64,000 bases of DNA from Lithodes maja (lineage: Eukaryota; Arthropoda; Malacostraca; Decapoda; Lithodidae), in the NCBI GenBank assembly GCA_037953745.1, contig JBAKBP010003068.1, forward strand, positions 62,001 to 126,000, given 5' to 3'. Made by a program: the position numbers and the translations under genes. The notes below the pieces were generated by a model. The model worked only from the letters and a program-made list of their open reading frames with translations. It made no database searches and was not told where the DNA came from. Positions 52,078 through 63,240 of this stretch are shown here, in pieces. Position 1 is the first letter of the stretch. The number at the start of each line of letters is the position of its first letter.

Positions 52078-53945
52078 CCCGTGTCTAGAGGGGGGTTTTG
52101 GGCTTATTTGGGCATATTCAGGCCCTCCTGAATGATAAATCAAGTATCTGCATGAAAAGAAATTTATTTAGCAAAATACTAGGCGCTAAAAGCTTCAAAA
52201 TGAGACCAGGGCCGGTATTTATAAAATAATTTAAAAATTTCCCTATAAGTAATTTTAACTAAAAGAAAATCCTTAAAAGTTATTCATAAAACATTTAAAA
52301 GCAGCTTTTAGTGGAAGCGTTAAGAAGGCTGCCACAACCGCTAGTTCGCTACATCTAGCAAGATTACAATCGATGAATAACGTTTAATAGGTAAGTATAG
52401 GCTTCAAATTGCATATACTAATTACTATAAAACATTAGGGTAATTATGCAATATTTTGTTATTGTGAAATCTATTATATATTGCTAAATTGAAAGGGTAA
52501 TATATTTACCATACGAAAACAATTGCATACTCCGGTGTGGCAGCATCTGAGATAGTTGCCAAGTTCGCGAGTTTTCACAATTCGTAAAGAGGGGTGATTT
52601 CGGAAATTTTTCGAGTTTGTTTTTTACAATTTCTCATGACTGTAAACACATTGTAGAGATCTAACTAGGTCAAGTGATGTGTAGTGATAATGCGCCGTGC
52701 GCCGTAATCCAGGAAGCCTCCTAAAATGATCCCCCATAATATCCTTATCCTATCCGAAATCACCCCAGTTTATGGTAATTTGCGAAAAAATAGGGTGCAA
52801 ATAGGCTACTTTTTCTCGGATGTTATGAAATAGGCCTATCTTGTGACAATCCAATATTATATCTTAGTCCTTCTACACTCCTTTAATTTGGTCTATTTGT
52901 TAGTGTTCTTCCAACAAGTACAGTATAGGCATTTGTCAACGAGGACGCTGGAACTGTAGAGGTTGTGGGCGGAGGAGGAGGAGGATTTACCCATCTAAAA
53001 ATAGAGAGACCGACCGCGGCAAAAAATGTAGTCGGACATATATACAGTATGAATCGAAATGTTTAAAGTAGGTTGATACATAAGGTGGTAGGTTACTTTC
53101 TAATATAGCTTATTCGTTGGAGAACACACAGTGGATCACCTTTGGGTAGTATGATGTACGGGGTGGTATATGGAATTTATGGATAGAATCAAGAGTTACC
53201 TAACATACTGCACTTGATAATACAGTATATCTAACCTACAATCATACCACCATGAGTTTACTCATTCAGTTACATTTTGACCGTTGCCAAATACCGTAGG
53301 GTACTAGGCTTACACACTTTCATCTCTGGGTTAAGAGCTTTGTTCTTCTGTCTCCTTCATGGTTTAAATGGTGTACTTCGATTAACTCGCTATAGGCCTA
53401 TTAATCCAATTAATCTTTCTAACATGAACATTCCTTGGCAGGGGGTGGCGGATTTGTTATTCAATCATCTTCATCGTCCTCTAAAAGTAACTTTTAAGCG
53501 CTAACAGTCCCAAGGGGAGCTTTTAGTTTTCGCTGGGTTTAAAAGCTACTTTTAGCCGCTAAAAGTTTTTTTGCCCAACTTTTAAGTTTTAAAAGTTGGC
53601 GCCATCTTTAAAAGCTACTTTTAGGCCTAAAAGTGCTTTATAAATACCGGCCCAGAACGAGCTACGTAGCACTCGTGGTTCTCATACAGGAATACCAGTA
53701 ACATGGGAGTTTAGCATATAGCGGCATATTTTTCCCAGCTATGCTCACTACTGGCTACACTGCCGGCCTCTCGAGAACACAGGGAACATGAGTTAATGGG
53801 CGGCGGTAAGCCCTGGGAGTCGGCTGTCTGGCCCGCTGCGCTCCCGGCCATTTGCACTCTATTTTAACCCTTTAAAAGCCTTAATAATGCTCCTAACTTG
53901 CTGCAAATTGGAGGCGGACTTAAGTCCGGCCCCGATCTTTAAGGG
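52078..53945. mobile_element. piggyBac-type element in K, with nested TIR element
   Basis: 1868 bp between TTAA (52074-52077) and TAAA (53946-53949). Ends are CCCGTGTC... and ...AAGGG. If the right copy was TTAA and mutated T to A, removal restores the K frame exactly (ATT ATT AAG GAG). The L copy supports the uninterrupted reading. It carries another TIR element at 52209-53653. No transposase seen. Confidence 0.65.
52209..53653. mobile_element. TIR element with GGGCCGGTATTTATAAA ends
   Basis: The 17-bp perfect inverted ends GGGCCGGTATTTATAAA bound 1445 bp. Near the right end several AAAAGCTACTTTTAG-type words repeat; the left has TTTAAAAGCAGCTTTTAG. No clear target duplication and no transposase frame, so the superfamily is open. 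Interior otherwise unremarkable. Confidence 0.75.
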
Positions 53946-55465
53946 TAAAGGAGAAAATCCCAGAGGATTGGCTCAAAAGTGTAATAGTAAATATATACAA
54001 AGGAAAAGGGGATGCGCTAGATAGAGGAAATTATAGGGGCCTGAAAATGCTTGACCAAATCATGAAGGTCTGTGAGAAAGTCCTTGAGGGTTTGATCAGG
54101 CAAAGCATATCTATTGATGATATGCAGTTTGGTTTTATGCCAGGACGGGGTACAACCGATGCTATCTTCATAGTCAGGCAGATACAGGAAAGATACTTAC
54201 TAAAAGGCAGGGATCTTTACTTTGTATTTGTAGACCTGGAGAAGGCCTTTGATAGGGTGCCTAGAGATGTTGTGCAGTGGGCTATGAGGAAACTTGGTGT
54301 GGAAGAGTGGCTGGTGCGTGTGATAATGAAGATGTATGAGGATGCGCTAAGTGAGGTGAGGGTGAAGGGTGTACTGAGTGATGAGTTCGCAGTCCGTGTT
54401 GGAGTCCATCAGGGTTCAGTGTTAAGCCCCCTCCTCTTTATTATGGTCTTGGAGGCACTGTCTAGAGTTTTTAGAGGCGGACTCCCGTTGGAACTGTTTT
54501 ATGCAGACGATTTAGTCCTAATAGCTGACAATATGCAAGATACTGAGGCCAAATTCAGAGAGTGGAGAGAGGGCATGGCGAGCAAGGGTTTAAGAGTCAA
54601 TACCTGTATTAACAAAACCAAGGTTATGCATTGTAGATTGAGACGAGGCAATGTGGAAAAGAGCGGTGCATACTCATGTGCAGTGTGTGGAAAGGGAGTG
54701 GGCGTTAACTCAATTCAATGTAGCATCTGTCGATGTTGGGTACACCATGGGAGTAAGCGCTGTAATAGAATAAAGGGACCCCTGCCGAAGGATAAGTCAG
54801 AAATAGAGAAATTTGAGTGCGTAGTGTGCAAAGGCGAGCTTGTGTTAAGTGATGATCCTGTGGCTGTGAATTTTGGAAATGAATCTTTGGAGCTGGTGAA
54901 CAAGTTTTGTTACCTAGGAGATACCATCTCTGCCGGTGGTGGGGCCGAGGCTGCCACTGTTGCTAGAATTAGGTGTGGCTGGGGGAAGTTCAGAGAACTG
55001 ATGCCAATCCTGACCATGAAAAGAATGCCTATCCCCCAGAAGGGAAAGGTGTATGCCTCATATGTTAGAAGAGCAATGACGTATGCCTCAGAAACATAGG
55101 CCGTTAAAGTAGAGGATGTCAACAGAATGGAGCGTAATGAGATGAGAATGGTGAGATGGATGTGTGGGGCCAGGCTACAGGATAGAATAACAAATGTTGA
55201 GCTGAGGAGACGTTTAGGTATAAAGAGTATTAGCGAGGTGATGCGTAAAAGTAGACTGGGATGGTATGGACATGTGGAGAGAATGGATGAACAAAATTGG
55301 GTGAAAAAATGCAGGTCTGTGATTGTGGAGGGAGCTGCACCAAGGGGTGGACCGAGGAAGACCTGGGATCGGATTATACGCGCCGATCTCAAATCCAAGA
55401 ACTTGACAAGTGAAGCAGCCCTTAACAGGGTTGCCTGGAACGCCGCCATTAGGACAAGAGACTGA
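53946..55465 (+). pseudogene. Element K RT, zinc finger and C-terminal region
   Basis: Resumes with KEKIPEDWLKSVIVNIYKGK, NYRGLKMLDQIMKVCEKVLE, MQFGFMPGRGTTDAIFIVRQ, VFVDLEKAFDRVPRDVV, VHQGSVLSPLLF and FYADDLVLIAD. A PHD-like finger follows: CAVCGKGVGVNSIQCSICRC, WVHHGSKRCNRIKG and CVVCKGE. Then FCYLGDTISAGGGAEAA and, after a TAG at 55097-55099, AVKVEDVNRMERNEMRM to NRVAWNAAIRTRD. A zinc finger after the RT is the family's distinctive feature. Confidence 0.87.
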
Positions 55466-55571
55466 AACTGCACGTATGTGTGGAACACTCAGTCTTAAAA
55501 TTTTATGTATGTATGTATGTAATGGATGAAGACAGAATGCCTATAAAGATATATGGGAGTCAGGTGAGTGG

Positions 55572-56415
55572 TGTATCGCTGAAAAGGGAGGGAATTGAGT
55601 GGAAGCTACCTATACTGCTGTTTGCGGATGATACAGTTCTGATGAGTGATAATGAATGGGAGTTGCAGGGTCTGGTAAATGAGTTTGGAACAGTGTGCGA
55701 AAAACGGAATTTGAAGGTAAATACGGGGAATAGCAAGGTTATGGTCTTCGAAAGGGGTGAAGTTACAGAGTGTGAGGTGAAGCTGAACGGTCAGGCTATG
55801 GAGATCGTCAACTCTTTTAAGTATCTGGGCAGTGTGTTGAGTAAAGATGGGACTATGGATGAAGAGGTGCGGGAGAGGGTACAACAGGGGAAGAGGGTTG
55901 TAGGAACGCTAAAAGCAGTAACAAGAAATAGGGTGGTCAGTATGGAAGTGAAGAAGTCCTTGCATGACAGTGTGGTAATCCCGACACTGACTTACGGAAG
56001 CGAAGCATGGACGTTGGTTGAGAGACTCAGACCAAGAGTGAGAGCAGTGGAAATGAATTACTTAAGGAGTGCGTGCGGAGTTACATGGAGGGATAGACAG
56101 ACTAATGAGGAAGTAAGAAGGAGGTGTGGTGTGGAGGTAGATATGTTGGAAAGTGTGAAAAGGAACAACTTGAGATGGTTCGGCCATATGGAACGTATGG
56201 AAAGCGAGAGAATGACTAAGAGGGTGTACGAGAGCGAGGTGGAGGGACAGAGGGGGAGAGGTAGACCGAATATGAGGTGGAAGGATGGAGTGAGGAACTA
56301 CATGAACGAAGGCGGTGCTGGTTGGGGGGAGGGGCGTCGACTGACTGGGGACAGAGGTGCATGGGGGCGGTTCGTTCGTGGCCACCCCTTCGGGGATCAC
56401 GGCGTCAGGCAATAG
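55572..56415 (+). CDS. J2 RT C-terminal part, open frame
   Basis: Open from the truncation to TAG 56413-56415: GVSLKREGIEWKLPILL, FADDTVLMSDNEWELQGL, FGTVCEKRNLKVNTGNSK, VVIPTLTYGSEAWTLVERL and an end GDHGVRQ. It keeps the FADD box but lacks the earlier RT blocks and endonuclease, so it is dead on arrival. Its reading shows where J1 lost 2 bp. Confidence 0.88.
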
Positions 56416-56429
56416 ATAGATAGATAGAT
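55572..56429 (+). mobile_element. RTE-like element J2 (5'-truncated)
   Basis: 858 bp with the (ATAG)n tail 56411-56430 and a 10-bp duplication AGGTGAGTGG at 55562-55571 and 56430-56439. Same family as J1. Confidence 0.92.
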
Positions 56430-56640
56430 AGGTGAGTGGAGCAGCTAGTAGTGCAAGACCACTGATGGTATGGGAAAAGGAAGTGGAAAAATATATCGAA
56501 GAAAAACTTCCACGTAGTTGAAGGGGCATTGAGGCACGGGCAAAGGAAGCATGTCATGACAAAGTAGCCTGGAGGCATTTCTGTCATGGCCATCCTTTAG
56601 CGGGGGTTTCCCAGGGGGAAACATAGTGTCGGAGATGATG

Positions 56641-56944
56641 ATGAGAGTGCAAATAATAAATATGTTATAATAATATACTACTAGGAACTCCACTATGTTC
56701 ACCAAACCCGATTATACGATATAAATGAAAACAACAACAGCACATTCGCTTGGACATTATCGGGGCAGAAAAACTTCATCTAAGTAACGTTTTATGCGAA
56801 TGTTTTCAAAACTAATAACTGTAATTGTGTATATCTATTTCCAAACCAATTTAATGATCTCAGAACTGAAGAAATAATTGTAATATGTAGTTTCGAAATC
56901 TCGCCATATTTATAATACATACAAGTTTAAAGACTGTTTGTCCA
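56641..56944. other. Intergenic, nothing recognised
   Basis: AT-rich, no supported feature. Confidence 0.55.
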
Positions 56945-56971
56945 CAGAGACTGTGGTTACAGTCTCACGTC

Positions 56972-57698
56972 CTAAATGGCAGCTTTCCAGGCGGCCCTGT
57001 CAAGGGCTGCCTCTTTTGTCAAGTTCTTTATTTTGAGATCGGACCGGAGTACCCGAGCCCACGTCATTCTAGGTCCACCCCTACGCGTAGCTCCCCCCAA
57101 GTTCACAGTCCGGCATTGCTGCACCCAGTTCTGATCATCCATTCTCTTCACATGTCCAAACCAACCAAGTCGGCTCGTGCGCATCACTTCACTGATACTC
57201 CTAATGCTCAGACGCCTTCTCAATTCCTCGCTCGATACCCTGTCCCTAAGATTAACCCCACACATCCATCTCGCCATTCTCTTCTCATTCCGTTCCATTC
57301 TATTGACATCCTCCGCTTTAACCGGCCACGTCTCAGAGGCATAGGTCATCTCGCTCTTAACACACAAGGTATGCACCTTCCCTTTAAGGTGGGGTGGGAG
57401 CCCTCTCATGGTCAGGAGTGGCAACAGCTCTCTAAACTTTCCCCATCCACTTCTGACTCTAGCAATGGAGCTAGCTTCAGCGCCACCTCCAGCGGAAACT
57501 CTATCGCCCAGGTAGCAGAACTTATTCACACACTTCAGCGTTACACTGTCGAAATCAACACTGACAGGCGGGTCATTTAATACAAGATCTCCTTTGCACA
57601 CTACACATTCAAAGTCTATGATTCTTGTCATAGGTCCTCTAGCTCCACTACATCTCTGGTATACCCAGTCACTACAGACACAACACTGAATTGAATTA
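56972..57698 (-). pseudogene. Element L zinc finger (part) and C-terminal region
   Basis: From the break: NSIQCCVCSDWVYQRCSG, FECVVCKGDLVLNDPPV, FCYLGDRVSAGGGAEASS, TYASETWPVKAEDVNRME and an end ALDRAAWKAAI with TAG at 56972-56974. About 240 codons are open. It is the second half of the K-type PHD-like finger plus the C-terminal domain. Confidence 0.87.
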
Positions 57699-58671
57699 CA
57701 GTAAACTTCCGTTAATCCGAAGGGCAGCGGACCGGCCCTCGTTCGGATTAGTGGATTTTTCGGATTATCGGACTTTACCCCTATGAACCTGTGTATGACG
57801 AAAACATTGATGCATTAGGCCACCCAAATGACACAATGGTGCACACACACATATCATATGTTCATGAAATCACTTCAATAGTTTACCATTGTCATTGTAG
57901 CCTATTACCTACTTCAAAACATTCAGATTAATGGTCAAAGGAATCTGCTGATATAAACGTAAACACCATATGTCCGCATCGTCGTCGTCTTCTTCTTCCG
58001 TCTACTAGCGAGTTTGTCTTGCTCTTGAAGATCAGATCAGATGTGGTTCGGGAAGTAATGCCTTAACAACGGCACTTCCCTGAGAGGTTCTTGTAATTTT
58101 CCTTTTGTGATTTTCCTTTTGTGACGTGCTCTGTTATATTATATTGTATTGAAAGCACCCTTGTCTTGTTGTCTTGAAAGCACCCTTGGGACGCTCCGAT
58201 CACTGAACTATAAATACTGTAGTAGCGTATCGGAACGTCCAAAGGTGCGTTTTCAAGCTCAAGACTGAATGCGCTTGCAGAAAATGCGGTGCAAGCCAGT
58301 AGCGCATCGGAGCGTCCCAAGGATGCGTTCAAGAGCAAAACAAACTCTCTAGCAGACGATGTGGAAGAAGAAGAAGAAGAAGAAGGTGTTTACGTTTATA
58401 TCAGTAGCTTCCTTTGACCATTAATCTGAATGTTTTGAAGTAGGTAATAGGCTACAATGACAATGGTAAACTTTTAAAGTGAATTCATGAACATATGATA
58501 TGTGTGTGCTCCATTATGTGTCATTTGAGTGGACTAATTGCCTCAAAAAGGGGACTTTGGGACTTCTTGAAATTCGGACCATCGGGTGAATTCGGATTTG
58601 GCCTCAAATTGAAAAATTCGGACTATTGGGAGATTCGAATCATCGGTCGTCGGATTAACGGACTTTTACTG
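57699..58671. mobile_element. Foldback pogo/Tigger-like MITE
   Basis: 973 bp with ends CAGTAAACTTCCGTTAATC / CAGTAAAAGTCCGTTAATC and a TA duplication (57697-57698, 58672-58673). The two halves are long inverted repeats (about 57830-58015 against 58340-58520, for example GGTGTTTACGTTTATATCAG). Removal restores the L zinc finger (CGKGLGS then NSIQC). CAGT...TTAATCCG ends and TA targets fit the mariner/pogo group. No transposase. Confidence 0.88.
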
Positions 58672-59800
58672 TACTTCCCAACCCCTTCCCACATACTGCG
58701 CATGGATAGTCGCCGCTTCTTTCCATAGCTCCACGCCCTACTCCACTAATCATGACCTTTGTTTTATCTATGTTAACTCTTAGACCCTTATTTGCCATAC
58801 CTTCCCTCTATCTTTTGAACTTCGCCTCTGCTTCCTGCGCACTATCTGCGATAAGAACTAGATCATCTGCATATAACATCTCCCATGGGAGTCCTGTCCT
58901 AAATTCCCTTGACAGAGCCTCCAGGACTAAAACAAAAAATAATGGGCTCAGAACTGAACCTTGGTGAACTCCAACTTTCACTGGGAACTCTTCACTCAGG
59001 CCCCCGTTTACTCTTAACTGCTGCCCGTGACCCCTCATACATTCTCATTATCACACGCACCAACCACTCTTCTACTCCAAGTTTTCTCATAGCCCACTGC
59101 ACTACCTCCCTGGGCACCCGGTTGAAGGCCTTCTCCAGATCTACAAAAACTAGGTATAACAACCTGTTTTTCTCTAAGTACCTCTCTTGCATTTGCCTAA
59201 GAGTGAAGATAGCATCAGTTGTGCCACGTCCTGGCATAAATCCAAACTGCATGTCGCTGATAGCAACACTTTCCCTGATCATGCATTCAAAGACCCTTTC
59301 GCTGACTTTCATGACTTGATCTAGCATTTTCAAACCCCGATAATTTCCCCTGTCTAAGGAGTCACCTTTGCCTTTATATATATTTACTATAACACTTTCC
59401 TGCCAAGCATCGGGAATTTTTTTCTCCTTTATGATAGCATTAATCAGCTCTGTGACCAATTTTACCCCAATATCTCCAGCTGCTTTTAGCATCTCAGCGA
59501 CAATGCCGGAGCTCCCAGCGGATTTTCCTGACTTCATTTTATCTATAGCACTTTTAACAGAGTCGTACCCTATCAAAGGCGGAGGGCCTTGTACTGGGAC
59601 TACAGTGCTGAGCTGTTCCCTGTTCCATTCAAACTCCACATTAAGTAGTCTTTCATAATGCTCCTTCCACGCCTCTCTGATTTCTTTTTCTGTGTAAACA
59701 GTCATGCCACTGTCATTATTTATGCATCTTACACCCACGACATCCTGGCTACTGTCCCTTACATTCTTAGCTAATTTATAAACTCCATTGGTATTATTAG
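58672..59800 (-). pseudogene. Element L reverse transcriptase
   Basis: From the 5' side: NTNGVYKLAKNVRDSSQDVV, EAWKEHYERLLNVEFEW, KMKSGKSAGSSGIVAEML, SVIVNIYKGKGDSLDRGNY, MQFGFMPGRGTTDAIFTL, FVDLEKAFNRVPREVVQ, a frameshift near 59030, then VHQGSVLSPLFFVLVLE and LYADDLVLIADSA. Ends in CAVCGKGLGS at the pogo-like insertion. The RT motifs match K. Confidence 0.87.
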
Positions 59801-60084
59801 TAGAGGCGGACCGGATATTGATTTCTTGATATTTGCGGATGCGGATGTAGATGAGGATATTTATTTTCAGTATTTGCGGATGCGGATGCGGATGCAGATA
59901 GTTTTTAATTTTTTACAAACATAAATATATTTCAATATTAGCCCTATTTACTTCTTAACCCTCTGAGGATCCATGAAAAGGACCATGATGCACTTCTTTT
60001 TTTTGTTCTCGGACTATTATTAGACAATTTTTTTCAGATTAGGAAGGGTATATGGAAGTCAGAGGGTTGATTGGGATAGTCTTT

Positions 60085-60091
<7 letters not shown>

Positions 60092-60119
<28 letters not shown>

Positions 60120-60365
60120 CTATATTCCATCTACTCCCTCTCGGGCATAGGCTGAGAGCCTGTACATTCCACCGCTCAACACGGTGAAGCCCGTGAGGTC
60201 TTGTTCCAGTCTGGAGAGTGAGACATGTGAAGCATCCACCATGGCTCGAAGCAGCTCCATCTCTGAAGCGGCTGGTTGCTTCGCCCAAGTGCTTCACCGT
60301 CTCACCCTCCAGACTCAGACCCTCACTCTCAGAACGCCACCTATTGAGCAGTGAACTCACTAGGC
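60092..60365 (-). mobile_element. Poly(A)-ended short retroposon (unclassified)
   Basis: A T run of about 28 bases at 60092-60119 is the poly(A) tail of a minus-strand insert of about 270 bp. Its body contains words such as GTGAAGCACTTGGGCGAAGC. No A/B boxes are clear, so SINE status is unproven. Confidence 0.45.
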
Positions 60366-60439
60366 ATTGTCCCCCTGTAACATATTTTGAATATGGGAAT
60401 ATTCATACAGTGTTATTTAATCAGGGAACAATGAGGGTA

Positions 60440-60600
60440 TTTTTTTGGCATTTCGGTGGGCTTTGTGGTAATGCACTGATACTAGGTACAGCACAAATTC
60501 AATCCCAATAATATCTTCCCATTGACATATCGGGATTTGAACCCGGGTCCATTGGATTACCAATCCAGTGGCATGACCACTCCACCACACCTCCCTTTTA
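60440..60600 (-). mobile_element. tRNA-derived SINE
   Basis: The minus strand from 60600 gives GGTGTGGTGGAGTGGTCATG (box A), an anticodon-arm-like GGATTGGTAATCC and GGGTTCAAATCCC (box B) near 60540. A non-tRNA body follows to about 60440. A promoter-like head makes a SINE the best call; a tRNA gene is unlikely because the acceptor ends do not pair. Confidence 0.68.
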
Positions 60601-60689
60601 ATACCCACATATCCTTCCTAAGCAGCATAAAATTGTCTAATGATAGCAAAAATAAACTGCTTAAACGTGTCAGAGCTTCAAGGGGTTAA

Positions 60690-61321
60690 CCCGGGAACTG
60701 CCGGGAGACTCTTAAGAGTTCCCCCGGCGGACTGCGGGGAGACTCTTAAGAGTGAGTGAACAAAAAAATCAACTTTTGACATCGAAAAAAACATATTTTT
60801 TGTATTTTTTTTTTTTTTTATTTTTTATTTTTTTTTGGCCCCTGGGCCATGCAAAATCTCAGTCCTCTACCTCCCCTCCTTCCCCACTTTCCTCCTCTCC
60901 TTCAGTTATCACCTATTTTCCCTGTTATTCCCATATTCTGAGGTATATTTTCGTGCTAACATTAGCGAGTTGCAAGCAGGGTGTTGTCATCACTGATGGC
61001 AAGCGAGTGCAAGAGAGAGAGAGAGAGAGTATCGATCGACTGTGTCTCAGTGGCCTTGGGGGAAATTGGCGGGAAAGCAGCTTGCCTCACCCATACATTA
61101 TACAACTCGCGGCCTATATCTCCGATTTTGACCATCCAAACGCTGTTTTCACTCGTTTTATTGTTGTTTCAGGTTAATACCTTTATAATCAACCCATAAT
61201 AGGCACATATGGATAAGTATTAATGCTATTAATGGTACAATGAATATTTTAGTGACGGAAACACCTCAAATACGTCAGCACAGGGGGACGTTTCCAATTA
61301 CCCCCATGCGCACTTCAGAGG
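60690..61321. mobile_element. Candidate piggyBac-type MITE
   Basis: 632 bp between TTAA 60686-60689 and TTAA 61322-61325. Weak inverted ends CCCGGGAACTGC / CCTCTGAAGTGC. Near the left end GGAGACTCTTAAGAGT is repeated. TTAA is common, so this is tentative. Confidence 0.4.
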
Positions 61322-61501
61322 TTAATAGTTAATTAGTTATTCTGTAAAAGTGTAAATATAATAAGTTTTTATGACTTATTAGTTACAAAAATATCCGCAC
61401 TATATCCGCATTATTGGATGCGGATGCGGATGTACAAAATGATGTGGATATCCGCGGATGCGGATGCGGATACGGATATCCGATCCACCTCTAATTATTA
61501 G

Positions 61502-61949
61502 TGCTGCAAACTTGTTCTATTACGCTATCCTGTATGGTTTTCTTTGCCCTGTAGACCTCTCTTCTAGCATTACGTTTGGCGGACAGGTATTCTTCCTTGC
61601 TGCCACCTTCCTTCCATACTTTGAAACATCTCTTCTTCTCTCTGACTGCAGCTTCGACATCGTTGTTCCACCACCAGGAGAACTTATGTCTAGGTGGCCC
61701 CTTTGTTTTGCCACAGACTTTGTCTGTGGTATCGAGGAGGCTGCGCTCTGTAAAGTTCCATTTGCTATCAACATCTGGCCTAACGCCCATTCTCCTTTCG
61801 ATTTCCATCATTTCGTTATGGAATCTGTCTGGGATGTATTCTTCACCTGGTATGATCTTAACGTCTCTAACCCATTTCCTGTCAGATTTGCTGATAAGGA
61901 AGTAGTCTATCTGGCTACTGGAATGAATGGTTTTGTACAATGGTGCCAA
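61502..61949 (-). pseudogene. Element L endonuclease C-terminus and linker
   Basis: SSQIDYFLISKSDRKWVRDV, EYIPDRFHNEMMEIERRMG, WNFTERSLLDTTDKVCGKTK, SWWWNNDVEAAVREKKRCFK and SVIEQVCSTN, matching K 51160-51720. The upstream part of the endonuclease is lost by 5' truncation. Confidence 0.85.
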
Positions 61950-61950
61950 T

Positions 61951-63240
61951 GTAGCTACTACCGCAAGATCCAGCGAAAATACTTCTGTATTGCGACATCA
62001 AGATATAATTAATTCTAGCAATGTTAAAGAGATTTTGACCATTTTAAAGAATTGGAGAGATTTTTAGATTGCAAAACATTATTCTAGATAATTTACCATA
62101 TTTATCTAGTGACATTATGCAAGTTTTTAGTATCTGGGGACTATCTAGCAATGTTTCAGTGCTATTCTAGCATACATTTTTGCAATACAGTACTGTAGTT
62201 TGTCCTGTATTGTATTTTAATTTTGCTCTCATTCTCCACAAAACTTCCTACATGGTGTACCGGTACTATATTGTTTTAGTGATAATTATATATTATATAT
62301 GGCTATTTTAAGTTGGCTGATAATTATGAAGCAGTAATGCTGGACAATGGGAGTACTGTATGTAAACAGTTCCCTGATATCACATAAATATTTCATATTT
62401 TCTGCCACAAGCCCTATAGATTATCAATGGGGGTGTTGGAAAACGCAGTTCAAGTTTTCTATACCCCTTCTTTTGGAGAGATAAAATGGATTAAAAACTA
62501 TGAAACATACAAATTATGCCCGCCATTTAACTCCCTACCCCTGATGGCAGGAGAATTAAATTAATCTAGAATGCAGGCTTTTGCATTTTTTTTTTTTTTT
62601 ATTACAATAAATTAATGAAGGAAAGAAGAAAGAGTGAAAACTAAGTGTGCCAATATTTACAATTGGCAGAGCTTGAAGATGGGACCAAGAACACCTTAGC
62701 ATTTCTGGTTATGATTTAGTGTAAAGTTGAAAATGAAGTGTTTTTGTGTGTCGGCTAGGGAGAGAGAACTGGCGCATTCGTATCTAAGTACTGTACCTGT
62801 AGTCTTTGCTTCCCATTTGCACTCCCTTGATCGACTGTCTTTTTGTTTACACACTTGTGTTTATAGCGTCTTTTATGCAACACTTGGGGCAATTTTCTAA
62901 GTACTGTACTGTACTGTATTCATATGATTTTTAAGTGCTAGGTATAAGTAGGAACACTTTATAATTAAATGTTAAGTATTTTATCGTCAAAGCCTTTTGC
63001 CACATTGACACTGTTGGATGAACGCAAACTGTGTCCATCCATACTGCTGGTCTAGGGGTAAATGAGCGTCACTTACTAGGGCGAGAGGCTCACTGCTAAC
63101 TCGGAAGAACGCTACTGGGGATTACCTGTATGAATTATCTTTGAGGGGTTCTGCCGTCCTTCAGCAGACTTGGTGAGAACTGAGAACTACTGTTACCTGG
63201 GGCCTTCCACACACCGCCAATTGGCGTCTCCCGGGAGGGG
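61951..63240. other. Intergenic, no gene seen
   Basis: AT-rich, with a T run at 62588-62602. Around 63040-63240 a GC-richer block ends in AAGGGTTAAAAAA and a poly(A) (63249-63268); it may be a retroposed SINE, but I cannot find a box B. Confidence 0.45.

Larger units (their letters stand above)
50376..55520 (+). mobile_element. RTE-like element K
   Basis: Plus-strand endonuclease, RT, post-RT zinc finger and C-terminal region, ending in (TATG)n at 55502-55520. Split by a TTAA-flanked element at 52078-53945. Same family as L on the minus strand (56945-61950). It probably starts between 50376 and 50476; the 5' edge is not marked. Confidence 0.83.
55521..56640 (+). mobile_element. I-family 3' fragment split by J2
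   Basis: MDEDRMPIKIYGSQVSG at 55523-55571 continues after J2 as GAASSARPLMVWEKEVEKYI and HDKVAWRHFCHGHPL, ending near (ATG)n at about 56635. These motifs belong to the C-terminus of element-I-type RTs. J2 sits between, with a 10-bp duplication. Confidence 0.65.
59801..61493. mobile_element. hAT-type element with GCGGAT subterminal repeats
   Basis: 1693 bp, ends TAGAGGCGGACCGGATAT / TAGAGGTGGATCGGATAT, with an 8-bp duplication ATTATTAG at 59793-59800 and 61494-61501. Both ends carry many GCGGATGCGGAT words. The interior holds other retro-insertions and a MITE. No transposase frame. Confidence 0.87.
56945..61950 (-). mobile_element. RTE-like element L (K family), split twice
   Basis: Minus-strand pieces 56972-57698, 58672-59800 and 61494-61949 join in the order of K. 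The gaps are a foldback pogo/Tigger-like element (57699-58671) and a hAT element (59801-61493). 5'-truncated near 61950 inside the endonuclease. Confidence 0.87.

Noticed and set aside
53277..53504. 75-residue frame inside the nested TIR element
   Set aside because: No transposase-like motif; length is within chance for this sequence.
60530..60600. Functional tRNA gene
   Set aside because: A and B boxes exist but the acceptor ends do not pair and a SINE-type body follows; the same applies to the heads near 2040, 3550, 5430, 5850 and 7600.
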